Source: an uncultured Erythrobacter sp.
GTDB taxonomy: Bacteria > Pseudomonadota > Alphaproteobacteria > Sphingomonadales > Sphingomonadaceae
Assembly (NCBI GenBank): GCA_947258465.1
Contig: CAMYIQ010000346.1
Location: 1-14,268 of the forward strand
DNA: 14,268 nt
Reading direction: 5' to 3'
The number at the start of each line of letters is the position of its first letter. Within the stretch, counting starts at the first letter, position 1. This document shows, piece after piece, positions 6,065-14,268 of the stretch. The position numbers were made by a program, and so were the translations under genes. Below the pieces are notes generated by a model. That model ran no database searches. It saw only the letters and a program-made list of their open reading frames with translations, and had not been told where the DNA came from.

Positions 6065-8824
6065 TTACGCGTTTTCGAGCCGGTCCTGCGTGGCATCGCT
6101 GGCGGCTTCGATCAGGCGCGCCTCGATGCGGTTCATCCGCTCGCCCGGCTCCAGCTTTCCTCCCGTGAGGTCGGTCACGTAGAACGTATCGGCCGCGCGC
6201 TCGCCATAATTGGTGATATGGGCGGAATGGACCACCAGCCGGCTTTCGAACAGCGCCCGCGCCAGCCGGTTCAGCAGTGCCGGGCGATCGCGGGCATTCA
6301 CTTCGATCACCGTGAAGCGGTTCGAGGCCTTGTTGTCGAACAATACGCGTGGCGCGACATCGAAGGCGCGCGCGCGGCTGTGCGCCAGCGGGCGCTGTGC
6401 CAGGCGCGGGGTAAGATCGACCTTGTTGGCCAGCGCATCGGCGATGCTGGTCTTGAGCCGCTCGAGCTGCCTTTCCTCGGCGAAAGGTTCGCCATGCGGG
6501 TCCTGAACGAGGAAATTGTCGAGCGTCCAACCCGTGCGGGCGGTGTGGATACGCGCATCGATGACGTTTCCGCCTGCCAGATGGATGCCACCGGCAATGC
6601 GATAGAACAGGCCGGGATGGTCCGCCGCGATCACCGTCACCAGTGTCGCGCCGCGGGCCTCGTAATATTCGCAGTGGATCGAGAGCTGGTGGTCCTGCTC
6701 GCGCGCCGCAGCATAATGGACGAGGTTGAGCGCGATGATATCGCTCGGCTCGGCGATCCAATAGGCATCGCCCAGCGTCTCGGCGAGGTCCTCGACCAGC
6801 GCCCGTTTGTCGCCGAGCAGCTCGACGACCTCGGCCTGCTTGTGGACGATCGTCTGTTCGCGGCCATGACGCATATGGCCAAGGCGAAGCCGCTCGCTCG
6901 ATATATCGTAAAGTTCGCCCAGAAGCTGGCCCTTCCAGCTATTCCAGGTGCCCGGACCTACCGCGCGGATATCGACCGCCGTCAGAATGGCGAGGTGGCG
7001 AAGCCGCTCGGCGCTCTGCACCTGCGCCACGAAATCCTCGATCGTTTTGGGATCGGTCAGATCGCGCTTCTGCGCGGTGTGGCTCATCAGCAGGTGATTG
7101 AGCACCAGCCAGGCGACCAGTTCCGTCTCGCTCTCGGTCAGCCCGAAGCGCGGGCAGAGTTCCCTTGCCACTTCCGCGCCCAGCACCGAATGGTCGCCCC
7201 CGCGCCCCTTGGCGATATCGTGGAGCAGCGCGGCGACATAGGCGACGCGGCGCGAGCCGACCTTGTGGATCAGCCGCGTGGCGCGCGGATGGTCGTCGGC
7301 CAGTTCACCTTTCTCGATGCGGTTCAACAGGCCGATCGCGCGGATGGTGTGTTCGTCCACCGTGTAATGATGGTACATGTCGAACTGCATCTGCGCGTTG
7401 ACCTTGCCGAAATCGGGCACGAATTTCCCGAACACGCCCGCTTCGTTCATCCAGCGCAGCACCGTTTCCGGATCGTTCCGGCCGCATAGCAGATCGAGAA
7501 ACAGCGCATTGGCGCGCTCGTCCTCGCGGACGGCATTGTCGATCAGCCCGCTGTCGCGGTTCGCCTGCCGCATGGTTTCGGGATGGATTTCGAACCCTTC
7601 CGCTTCTGCGAGCTGGAAGATTTCGATCAATCGCACGGGCTTGCGCTTGAACCAGTCGTCCGATGGCGCGCCGATCTTGCCGCCATGGACCCGGTAACCC
7701 TTGATCTGCCGCGATCTGGCCTTCCAACCGGCGAAAAAGCCGGCCCGTGCGGTCTTGGCCTCGAACTGCTCGTCGATATGCGCCAAGAACACGCCAGTGA
7801 GCGAGCCGACGCGCTTCGCCTGCAGGAAATAGAGCTGCATGAAACGCTCCACCGCACTCTTGCCCGGCCGTTCGGCGAAATTCATCCGCTCGGCGATGCG
7901 GCGCTGGAGATCGAAGGTCAGCCGGTCTTCGGCGCGGCCAGTGATGACATGCATGTGGCTGCGCACTGCGAGGAGGAAGTTCTCGGCTTTGCGAAAACTG
8001 CGATATTCCGCGCGGGTGAACAGGCCGACATCGACCAGTTCGGATGCGGTGCGCACGCGGTGGATGAACTTGCCGATCCAGTACAGCGTGTGCAGGTCGC
8101 GCAAGCCCCCCTTGCCGTCTTTCACATTGGGTTCGACGACATAGCGGCTGTCGCCCATCCGCTTGTGCCGGGCGTTGCGTTCGGCAAGCTTCTCGGTAAC
8201 GAACACGCGTTCGTTGCCGCGCACCACCTCCCTGGTGAATCGCCGCGACCCCTCATCGTACAGCTCCTGATCGCCCCAGACATAGCGCCCCTCGAGCAGC
8301 GCGGTGCGAATGGTAAGGTCGGTCTTCGACAGCCGTATCGCATCATCGAGCGTGCGTGTGGAATGGCCGACCTTCAGGCCCAGGTCCCATAGAAGGTAGA
8401 GCATCGCCTCGACCACCTGTTCGCACCAGGCAGTCTTCCGGCCGCCTACGAGGAAGGCGATGTCGACATCCGAATGCGGCGACATTTCCGAGCGCCCATA
8501 GCCGCCCACCGCCATGACCGCGAGCCGCTCGGCCTGCGAACGGTTCGCGCTGGGATAGAGGTGGGCGGTCGCATGATCGTGGATCACCCGGATCAGTTGG
8601 TCGATCAGGAACGCGAACCCGCCCGCATTCTCGTGTCCTGCGGATGGCTTTTCCTCCAGACGCCGTTCAAGCTCCGTCCGCCCGTCATTGAGCGCGGCCT
8701 TGAGCAGGTCGACAACGTGCGGGCGCGCCTTGTCGCCATGCTCCGCGACAAGGCTGTCGATCGCGGAGGCAAGCTTGCGCCTGTCGATGATCGCGCGCTG
8801 TCGGGGGATACGGGCCAGGCTCAA
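6065..8824 (-). CDS. glnD: Bifunctional [protein-PII] uridylyltransferase / uridylyl-removing enzyme
   Basis: GlnD senses glutamine and adds UMP to PII proteins when nitrogen is short, or removes it when glutamine is high, thereby controlling glutamine synthetase and NtrBC. From the TTG at 8824 the protein has 919 residues. It comprises a nucleotidyltransferase domain with GGYGRSEMSPHSDVD at 107-121 (metal ligands Asp119 and Asp121), a GlnD-type helical region with VEPNVKDGKGGLRDL at 230-244, an HD phosphohydrolase domain with HHYTVDEHT (485-493) and LLHDIAKGRGGDHS (533-546, His535-Asp536), and two C-terminal ACT domains (about 727-800 and 837-910) that bind glutamine. All key residues are present. 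The TTG start overlaps the stop of the upstream acyl-CoA synthetase gene (TTGA) and has AAGGAG 11 bases before it. A longer reading to 8917 would overlap that gene by about 97 bases and is less likely. Confidence 0.95.
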   Translation of the reverse strand: MSLARIPRQRAIIDRRKLASAIDSLVAEHGDKARPHVVDLLKAALNDGRTELERRLEEKPSAGHENAGGFAFLIDQLIRVIHDHATAHLYPSANRSQAERLAVMAVGGYGRSEMSPHSDVDIAFLVGGRKTAWCEQVVEAMLYLLWDLGLKVGHSTRTLDDAIRLSKTDLTIRTALLEGRYVWGDQELYDEGSRRFTREVVRGNERVFVTEKLAERNARHKRMGDSRYVVEPNVKDGKGGLRDLHTLYWIGKFIHRVRTASELVDVGLFTRAEYRSFRKAENFLLAVRSHMHVITGRAEDRLTFDLQRRIAERMNFAERPGKSAVERFMQLYFLQAKRVGSLTGVFLAHIDEQFEAKTARAGFFAGWKARSRQIKGYRVHGGKIGAPSDDWFKRKPVRLIEIFQLAEAEGFEIHPETMRQANRDSGLIDNAVREDERANALFLDLLCGRNDPETVLRWMNEAGVFGKFVPDFGKVNAQMQFDMYHHYTVDEHTIRAIGLLNRIEKGELADDHPRATRLIHKVGSRRVAYVAALLHDIAKGRGGDHSVLGAEVARELCPRFGLTESETELVAWLVLNHLLMSHTAQKRDLTDPKTIEDFVAQVQSAERLRHLAILTAVDIRAVGPGTWNSWKGQLLGELYDISSERLRLGHMRHGREQTIVHKQAEVVELLGDKRALVEDLAETLGDAYWIAEPSDIIALNLVHYAAAREQDHQLSIHCEYYEARGATLVTVIAADHPGLFYRIAGGIHLAGGNVIDARIHTARTGWTLDNFLVQDPHGEPFAEERQLERLKTSIADALANKVDLTPRLAQRPLAHSRARAFDVAPRVLFDNKASNRFTVIEVNARDRPALLNRLARALFESRLVVHSAHITNYGERAADTFYVTDLTGGKLEPGERMNRIEARLIEAASDATQDRLENA

Positions 8825-10515
8825 GCGGCGAGATGCTCCTTGGCAAAGGTCGCCTTGACTGTGCGCTTGTCGACCTTCTGGGTGCCCAGGCGCGGCAATT
8901 GTTCCTCGCTGCGCCACATGATCGTCGGAACCTTGAAAGTGGCGATGTGCTCATGCAGGAATTCCTGCAGATCCTCGGGCGTCAGATCCCTGCCTTCATG
9001 CGTGTGATAGACGGCGGCCGGGATTTCGCCAAAACGTTCGTCGGGCAGGCCGAAGACCGAGCACTCCGCCACGGCAGGATGTGCGTAGATCGCCTCTTCC
9101 ACCTCGAGACAGGAGATATTCTCCCCCCCGCGAATGATGATGTCCTTCTTGCGGTCGACGATGAAGAGGTAATTGTCTTCATCGAGATAGCCGAGATCGC
9201 CGGTGCGGAAATAGGCATCGTCCGAATAGGCGGCCCTGGTCGCGTCCTCGTCCTTCCAATAGCCGAGGAAGTTGCACACCGAACGGATCGAAACCTCGCC
9301 GACCATGCCCTGTTCCAGCGGTGTTCCGTCATCGTCGAGAATCGCCATGTCCACCAGCGGCAGCGAAGGCATGCCGGTGCTGCTGGGCTTGGCGAGATAG
9401 TTCTCGTTGAGATTACCCGCGCCCACGCCGTTGGTTTCGGTCAGGCCGTAACCCAATACCGGATAGCCATCCTGAAAGGCGTCCTTGATCTTCTTGACGT
9501 GTTCGATGGGCCGCGCCGCGCCGCCGCCGGCAAAGGTCTTGCATTGCGACAGGTCGTACTTCTCGCGCTCGGGATGGACCGCGATTTCGTAGCTCATCAG
9601 CGGAACGCCGACGAAATAGGTGATTTGTTCCTCGGCCAGCAGGCGCAGCGCTTCGGTCGCATCCCACTTAGGCATGAGCACCAGCTTGCGGCCCATAGCG
9701 AAACTCTGGAGGAACAGCGGCACCTCGCCGGTCACATGGAACAGCGGCACCGCGACCAGCGCGGATGGCTGGACCGTGGGAGCCTCGCCTCGCTCGGTCA
9801 GCAATTGCAGCATCATCGCGGTCTGGCAGACGTAGTTCATCGTGCCCGAGACGACCCCGAGATGATCCGAATAGGCCCCCTTGGGATGGCCGGTCGATCC
9901 CGACGTGTAGAGGATGGTGGCCAAATCATCAGGCCCGATCTGGCCGAGCATCTTCATTGCCGTGTCGCCTGCAGCCCATACCGAGGCAAGGCCTTGGGAC
10001 GGAACGCCATGGTTGAACACGATTACCTTGGCCGGGTGGTCTTCGTCTTCGAGCCGTGCGGCACGCTGCGGATCGGCCAGCACCAGCTTGCATTCGCAAA
10101 GCTTGATTCCATAAGCGAGTTCCTCGCCCGTCCACCAGCCGTTGAGCAGCGTCGCGCAGCCACCGGCCATCAGAATGCCCATATAGGCGACGATCCAGTT
10201 GGACGAATTGCGCGCGGCGATGCCAACGCGGTCGCCTTTCTCGATACCGTGTTCGGTGGCCAGGCTGTGCGCCACATGGGTGGCCGCATGCCAGACCTCG
10301 CCGAAGGTCATCCGCTGGTCGCCTTCCACGATGAAGGTCTCGTCCTTCTTCTCGTTGCAGAAATACGCCAAGTAATGGACGACGCTGGGTGGGGCGTTCT
10401 TGAAGGCGGGCATGGTGACGCCGCGACGCGTGACTTCGGTAAGCTCGAACATCTGGCCGGGCGCGGTCACGGCCTTCGTGATCCGGTCGATATCCTGGTC
10501 GAGTTGTGTCGGCAT
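8821..10515 (-). CDS. Acyl-CoA synthetase (AMP-forming), class I adenylate-forming enzyme
   Basis: A 564-residue cytoplasmic enzyme that activates a carboxylic acid, probably a fatty acid, to its CoA thioester through an acyl-adenylate. Family motifs are in order: the ATP loop YTSGSTGHPKGA (203-214), PLFHVTGEV (257-265), the adenine-site motif YGLTETNG (356-363), TGD (438-440), the hinge DRKKD (454-458), IIRGGENISCLEVEEAI (460-476) and the C-terminal catalytic lysine Lys547 in GTQKVDKR. The substrate cannot be read from the sequence; fatty, medium-chain or aromatic acids are all possible. The ATG at 10515 has an AGGAGA ribosome site about 11 bases upstream. The gene overlaps glnD by four bases and is divergent from lgt across a 165-base gap, in which I see no convincing promoter elements. 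Confidence 0.93.
   Translation of the reverse strand: MPTQLDQDIDRITKAVTAPGQMFELTEVTRRGVTMPAFKNAPPSVVHYLAYFCNEKKDETFIVEGDQRMTFGEVWHAATHVAHSLATEHGIEKGDRVGIAARNSSNWIVAYMGILMAGGCATLLNGWWTGEELAYGIKLCECKLVLADPQRAARLEDEDHPAKVIVFNHGVPSQGLASVWAAGDTAMKMLGQIGPDDLATILYTSGSTGHPKGAYSDHLGVVSGTMNYVCQTAMMLQLLTERGEAPTVQPSALVAVPLFHVTGEVPLFLQSFAMGRKLVLMPKWDATEALRLLAEEQITYFVGVPLMSYEIAVHPEREKYDLSQCKTFAGGGAARPIEHVKKIKDAFQDGYPVLGYGLTETNGVGAGNLNENYLAKPSSTGMPSLPLVDMAILDDDGTPLEQGMVGEVSIRSVCNFLGYWKDEDATRAAYSDDAYFRTGDLGYLDEDNYLFIVDRKKDIIIRGGENISCLEVEEAIYAHPAVAECSVFGLPDERFGEIPAAVYHTHEGRDLTPEDLQEFLHEHIATFKVPTIMWRSEEQLPRLGTQKVDKRTVKATFAKEHLAA
8836..8841 (-). promoter_or_regulatory. Ribosome binding site that supports the glnD TTG start
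   Basis: AAGGAG on the minus strand, inside the last codons of the acyl-CoA synthetase gene, 11 bases before the TTG at 8824. The spacing is slightly long, but no ATG or GTG nearby has a better site. It suggests that glnD translation is coupled to termination of the upstream gene. Confidence 0.5.
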
Positions 10516-10666
10516 GGGTGGTTTCGTCTCCTCTCCAATACGGCGCGCGACCTCATGTTCGAGGCTCGCGCATGAATTGCGGCTCGACGCAGGCTTTCCC
10601 CAAAACTCCTGCTATGCCAAAAGCCGCTCCCGATGGGTCGCCGGTCGCGGCCTTGGACACACCTCT

Positions 10667-10672
10667 AAGGGG
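10667..10672 (+). promoter_or_regulatory. Ribosome binding site for the lgt TTG start
   Basis: AAGGGG, 8 bases before the TTG at 10681. It decides the lgt start, because the reading frame has no ATG until residue 54, inside the conserved membrane domain. Confidence 0.6.
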
Positions 10673-10680
10673 AATACGAC

Positions 10681-11556
10681 TTGCTGTCACTACTGGCTGC
10701 ATCGGGCGCGGCAGAACCGATCTACTGGGAAAATCTCGGCCTCAGGCCCTATCTTTTCGAGATCGGCGGTTTCCAGCTGCGCTTCTATTCGCTCGCCTAT
10801 CTGGTCGGCATATTGCTGGCCTATTGGCACCTGTCGAAAATGATCAAGGCACCCGGCGCCCCGATGGCGCAGCGCCATGCCGACGACCTGTTCTTCTACT
10901 GCACGCTGGGCGTGATCCTGGGCGGCCGGCTCGGCTATGCGGCCTTCTACAAGCCCGAACTGTTCGGCGGGATGGAGCTGTTCAAGCTGTGGGAAGGCGG
11001 GATGAGCTTCCATGGCGGGGTGATCGGCGTGCTTGTGGCGATCAGCTGGGTCGCCTGGCGCGGCGGTCTGAACTGGCTGCGCATTTGCGATTATATCGCG
11101 GTCAACGTGCCGTTCGCCTACATGCTCGGACGGTTGGCGAATTTCATCAATGGCGAACTGTATGGCCGACCGGTGGAAAGTGATTTTCCCTTGGCGATGG
11201 TCTTCCCGACCGATCCCGACCAGCTCGCGCGCCATCCCAGCCAGCTCTATCAGGCCGGGTTCGAGGGGTTGCTGCTCGGCCTGCTGCTCTTCGCGCTCTT
11301 CTGGAAAACGCGCGCGCGCTACCGTGCAGGCCTGCTGGTCGGTCTGTTCACCGCCGGCATGGGGCTCGGCCGGTTCCTGATGGAATTCTTTCGCGAACCC
11401 GATGCGCACCTCGCCTATGTCGTGGTCGAAACCGGCCTCTCGCGCGGGCAATGGCTGAGCCTGCCGATGATCGGAATCGGCCTGGTGGTCATGGTGTATG
11501 CGCTGGTCAAACCTCCCGTCGGGGGGGCTGCCGGGGCAAGACCGCAGGCCGCATGA
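10681..11556 (+). CDS. lgt: Prolipoprotein diacylglyceryl transferase
   Basis: Lgt is the inner-membrane enzyme that transfers diacylglycerol from phosphatidylglycerol to the lipobox cysteine, the first step of lipoprotein maturation. The 291-residue protein has about seven membrane segments. Family motifs are YSLAYLVGILLAYWHL (36-51), MSFHGGVIGVL (108-118, with the conserved His111), the Lgt signature GRLANFINGELYGRP (150-164), RHPSQLYQAGFEG (184-196) and LGRFLMEFFREPDAHL (229-244). The length is normal. Translation starts at TTG 10681 with AAGGGG 8 bases upstream. Its last codons overlap the methyltransferase gene as ATGA, so the two are probably co-translated. A likely promoter lies in the 165-base gap to the divergent acyl-CoA synthetase gene, but I cannot point to one with confidence. 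Confidence 0.96.
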   Translation: MLSLLAASGAAEPIYWENLGLRPYLFEIGGFQLRFYSLAYLVGILLAYWHLSKMIKAPGAPMAQRHADDLFFYCTLGVILGGRLGYAAFYKPELFGGMELFKLWEGGMSFHGGVIGVLVAISWVAWRGGLNWLRICDYIAVNVPFAYMLGRLANFINGELYGRPVESDFPLAMVFPTDPDQLARHPSQLYQAGFEGLLLGLLLFALFWKTRARYRAGLLVGLFTAGMGLGRFLMEFFREPDAHLAYVVVETGLSRGQWLSLPMIGIGLVVMVYALVKPPVGGAAGARPQAA

Positions 11557-12656
11557 GCGGAGGCACTACCGAGCTTGCGGGCATCTTCCGCCGCCTGATC
11601 GAAAGCCACGGGCCGATGCCGGTTTCGCGCTATATGGGCGAAAGCAACGCGCGCTATTACACCACCCGCGACCCGCTGGGGGCGCCACGCGAATCGGGTG
11701 GGGGCGATTTCACCACCGCGCCCGAAATCAGCCAGATGTTCGGCGAAATGGCGGGTCTGTGGCTGGCCGATATCTGGGTGCGCGCGGGACGCCCCGGCGA
11801 TGCGATCTATGTCGAACTCGGGCCGGGCCGCGGGACGCTGGCCAGGGATGCGCTGCGCGCCATGGCCAGCCAGGGTTTGCGGCCCGAGGTGCATCTTGTC
11901 GAGGGTTCCGAAGCGCTGCGCAAGATCCAGGGCGGCGCTCTGGCCGGGGCGCAATTTCACGATTCGATCGACACGCTGCCGGAGAACCGCCCGCTTTTGC
12001 TGCTCGCCAATGAATTCCTCGACGCGCTCCCGATTCGCCAATTGGTAATGACCGCCCAGGGCTGGCGCGAGCGCATGGTCGGGCTGGAGGAGGGCGCGTT
12101 CGCCTTTGTGTCCGGCCCCAGCCCGATGACCGAGGCCGTTCCCGAAGATCTGCGCGTTGCGCAGCCGGATACGGTGATCGAAACCTGTCCCGCTGCGGCG
12201 GCATTGATCGAGGCGCTGGCCCGGAGGCTCGATGTGCAGGGCGGGGCGGCACTGTTTATCGATTATGGCCATTTCGCGCTGCGGACCGGGTCGACGCTAC
12301 AGGCGGTCAAGGCGCATGAGAAATGCGATGTTTTCGACGCTCCGGGAGAGATGGATCTGAGCGCGCATGTCGATTTCGCCACGCTCGATGCGATTGCGCG
12401 CCGGGAAGGTGTGGCGAGCTCGCTCACGACGCAGGGTGCATGGCTCGCCGCGATGGGCATCGGCCTGCGCGCGCAGGCGCTTGCGAAAGCGTCGCCGTCG
12501 CAGGCCGAGGATATTCGGCACGCGCACGACCGGCTCGTCCAGCCCGACGCGATGGGCGAATTGTTCAAATGCATGGCACTGACAGCGCGTGACTGGCCGC
12601 GCGGAGCGGGCTTTCCCGAAGGCCAGCGCAGGACCTCAGAGGCGCGAGACGTCTGA
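11553..12656 (+). CDS. MidA/NDUFAF7-type SAM-dependent methyltransferase
   Basis: A 367-residue protein of the MidA family (PF02636, COG1565). The human relative NDUFAF7 methylates an arginine of a complex I subunit; the bacterial target is not established. Visible motifs are GDFTTAPEISQMFGE (51-65), the SAM-binding glycine-rich loop ELGPGRG (88-94), VHLVEGSEALR (113-123), NEFLDALPIRQL (153-164), FIDYGH (235-240), DLSAHVDF (268-275) and MGELFKCMAL (334-343). All are complete and the length is standard. The ATG at 11553 overlaps the lgt stop (ATGA) and gives the conventional N-terminus, while the in-frame start at 11451 lies deep within lgt. In related genomes, by recollection, a PgeF-type gene often follows. 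It is absent here, and a convergent transporter gene lies 143 bases beyond instead. Confidence 0.92.
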   Translation: MSGGTTELAGIFRRLIESHGPMPVSRYMGESNARYYTTRDPLGAPRESGGGDFTTAPEISQMFGEMAGLWLADIWVRAGRPGDAIYVELGPGRGTLARDALRAMASQGLRPEVHLVEGSEALRKIQGGALAGAQFHDSIDTLPENRPLLLLANEFLDALPIRQLVMTAQGWRERMVGLEEGAFAFVSGPSPMTEAVPEDLRVAQPDTVIETCPAAAALIEALARRLDVQGGAALFIDYGHFALRTGSTLQAVKAHEKCDVFDAPGEMDLSAHVDFATLDAIARREGVASSLTTQGAWLAAMGIGLRAQALAKASPSQAEDIRHAHDRLVQPDAMGELFKCMALTARDWPRGAGFPEGQRRTSEARDV

Positions 12657-12799
12657 TCGCGCGCCCCGCCCTTTCGCTCTTGGCAACCCGCCGTCCGAGG
12701 CCAAACCGATCGGGGAGCGCTGGGTGACCGCGAAGAGGGGCGGTGTCGTCCAAATCGGCGCTTGCGGGCGGACGCAGCTATGGTGCAGGGCGCCCCGAG

Positions 12800-14268
12800 T
12801 CACAGGCCGATGCGTTTCGCCAGCCTGCGCGCGGCCTCCTCGAAGGTGAGCTTGTCTTCGTCGCGATCGACCGAGAGATTGGCCTCGCGCATCGCCGCAA
12901 CGTCGATCGCGCCCACCAGCGGTGACAGAGCTACGGCGATGCCCTCGTCCTCGCTTGCTTCGGGGCTGAGCAGGATAATCGCATCATAGTTCGGAAAGGC
13001 GCGTTCGGGATCGTCGAGAATGACGAGATCGTCGGCGGCGATCCGCCCGTCGGATGTATAGGCCCCGATCACGTCCGCCTCGCCGGATTTGAGCGCGTTA
13101 TACATGAAGGTGGGCGAGAAATTGCGTCGCTCGCCAAAGCGCAGGCCATAGGCATTGCGCACCGCAATCCATTCGGGCCGTTCGAAGAATTCCGGGTCGC
13201 CGCCAATGGCCATGCTCTGTGCGCGCGGGGCCAGATCGCCGATGGCTTCGAATCCTCCCGCTTCGGCGGCGGTGCGCGGCATGGCGAGACCGTAGGCGTT
13301 TTCGAATCCCAGCCGACCGAGGACTTGCGTTCCACTGGTGCGGTCCTCCCACTCGGCGATCTCGGCCAGCATGGTGTCGCGGTCGGGATTGTCGGACCGC
13401 CCCATTTCGTTGGTCCAGATCGTGCCGGTGTAATCGACGAGTACATCAATCGCGCCGGTAGAAAGCGCACGGTGCGCCACCGCCGAGCCCAGCCCGTCGC
13501 GATAGTCGACCGCATAGCCCGCTGCCTCCAGCCGCTGCCCGGCCAGCCGGGCGAGAATGTATTGTTCGGAGAATCCCTTCGCGCCGATCACGATGCGATC
13601 ATCCCTGCCGTCACCGACCTGTATGGCCAGCGCCGCGACGATGCCCAGCGCGACGGTGGCCAACCCACCCCAGGTCAGGAAGCGGCGCCGTGAGGCCAGG
13701 CCCTTTTCAATGGCGCCGAGCAGCGCATCGGTCACCAGCGCCAGTCCCGCGCTTGCAAGGCATCCGGCCAGCACCAGCACCCAGTTCTGCGTTTGCAATC
13801 CGGCGAAGATCGGATCTCCCAGGCTTGGCTGGCCGATCGTGGTCGAAAGCGTCGCTGCGCCGATGGTCCAGACCGCGGCGGTACGGATTCCGGCCATGAT
13901 ATAGGGCGCGGACAGCGGCGCTTCGACCAGCCGCAAGCGTTGCCAGAAGGTCATGCCCACGCCGTCGGCAGCCTCGATCACGCCCGGATCGAGATTGGTC
14001 TGCGCAGTCACCGCATTGCGCAGGATCGGCAGCAGGGCATAGAGCGACAGGGCGAGCAGTGCGGGGAGAAAGCCGAGCGTCGGCAGCCCTTCGCCGAACA
14101 CGGCGCGCAAGCTGAGCAGGATCGGGAAAAACAACGCCAGAAGCGCGAGGGCCGGAATCGTCTGGACGAGGCTGGCGAAGCCCAGCGCCGCGCGCGCCAC
14201 GGCCGGCGAGCGGCTGGCCCAGATGGCGAGCGGCAGGGCGACGGCAATGCCCAGTGCGATGGCGGCGG
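12800..14268 (-). CDS. ABC importer: permease fused to osmoprotectant-type substrate-binding domain (5' end outside window)
   Basis: At least 488 residues in one reading frame that runs off the right edge. The first part is a ProW/OpuB-type permease. It contains VQTIPALALLALFFP (about 14120-14164) and the ATPase-coupling EAA-type loop EAADGVGMTFWQRLRLVEAP near 13915-13970, ending in TTIGQPSLGDPIFAGLQ. A further hydrophobic segment (about 13610-13680) leads to a periplasmic OpuAC-type domain (about 12803-13603), with IVIGAKGFSEQYILARLA, GLGSAVAHRALSTGAIDVLVDYTGT and FSPTFMYNALKSGEADVIGAYTSDGRI. These match glycine betaine/choline/osmoprotectant binding proteins. The gene would import a compatible solute together with an ATPase presumably encoded beyond the right edge. 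An internal GTG at 14200 is not the start, since permease sequence (LPLAIWASRSPAVARAALG) continues upstream. The exact ligand is unknown. Confidence 0.9.
   Translation of the reverse strand, partial: AAIALGIAVALPLAIWASRSPAVARAALGFASLVQTIPALALLALFFPILLSLRAVFGEGLPTLGFLPALLALSLYALLPILRNAVTAQTNLDPGVIEAADGVGMTFWQRLRLVEAPLSAPYIMAGIRTAAVWTIGAATLSTTIGQPSLGDPIFAGLQTQNWVLVLAGCLASAGLALVTDALLGAIEKGLASRRRFLTWGGLATVALGIVAALAIQVGDGRDDRIVIGAKGFSEQYILARLAGQRLEAAGYAVDYRDGLGSAVAHRALSTGAIDVLVDYTGTIWTNEMGRSDNPDRDTMLAEIAEWEDRTSGTQVLGRLGFENAYGLAMPRTAAEAGGFEAIGDLAPRAQSMAIGGDPEFFERPEWIAVRNAYGLRFGERRNFSPTFMYNALKSGEADVIGAYTSDGRIAADDLVILDDPERAFPNYDAIILLSPEASEDEGIAVALSPLVGAIDVAAMREANLSVDRDEDKLTFEEAARRLAKRIGL

Noticed and set aside
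6218..7489. Rightward open frame of 423 codons, and the similar one at 7583-8392
   Set aside because: Both are antisense to glnD, whose catalytic motifs are intact.
8833..10575. Long rightward open frame of 580 codons
   Set aside because: It lies antisense to the acyl-CoA synthetase gene, which has complete family motifs. It is a product of high GC content, with low-complexity composition and no recognisable domain.
10516..10680. Promoters for lgt and the acyl-CoA synthetase gene
   Set aside because: Some TATG-like sequences occur (for example near 10611), but no -35/-10 pair with sensible spacing could be supported in either direction.
12657..12799. Terminator or small gene between the methyltransferase and the transporter
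   Set aside because: Only imperfect GC-rich inverted repeats (CCGCCC near 12667 and GGGCGG near 12740) are seen. No T-run or credible start codon with ribosome site was found.

Overview
The window is a compact, GC-rich stretch of chromosomal core genes, most like a member of the Sphingomonadales (Alphaproteobacteria), probably near Erythrobacteraceae. I base this on overall protein character and gene content (a roughly 780-residue FtsK, a 919-residue GlnD with alphaproteobacterial features, Lgt followed by a MidA-type methyltransferase). No marker gene such as 16S rRNA is present, so the family-level placement is an inference. No tRNA, rRNA, CRISPR array, transposase, integrase or phage gene is visible, and no gene-free stretch exceeds 165 bases.

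Layout. Positions 1-4568 hold three leftward genes: the N-terminal part of alanine dehydrogenase (ald, cut by the window edge), a DUF389 membrane protein, and the DNA translocase ftsK with a plausible promoter at 4599-4628. At 4728-5280 a small divergent TenI/ThiE-like gene (leftward) and yggS, the PLP homeostasis protein (rightward), start back to back with only 16 bases between them. yggS then converges on glnD. The short gap between them is filled by three hairpin-forming repeat copies (5953-6059).

Positions 6065-10515 are a leftward two-gene unit in which an acyl-CoA synthetase gene overlaps the start of glnD by four bases, with glnD apparently starting at TTG. Divergent from it, lgt (TTG start) and a MidA/NDUFAF7-type methyltransferase gene overlap by ATGA and run rightward to 12656. 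The last gene, leftward from the right edge to 12800, is an ABC importer subunit in which a ProW/OpuB-type permease is fused to an OpuAC-type periplasmic substrate-binding domain. Its N-terminus lies outside the window.

The functions are mostly housekeeping: cell division and chromosome segregation (FtsK), nitrogen signalling (GlnD), lipoprotein maturation (Lgt), amino-acid metabolism (Ald), PLP balance (YggS) and probably osmolyte uptake (the fused ABC subunit). I see no cluster that amounts to a new biological system. The points most worth a second look are the hairpin repeats between yggS and glnD, the shared TATA-like sequence in the 16-base divergent gap, the palindrome inside the ftsK promoter, the acyl-CoA synthetase/glnD overlap, and the fused transporter.
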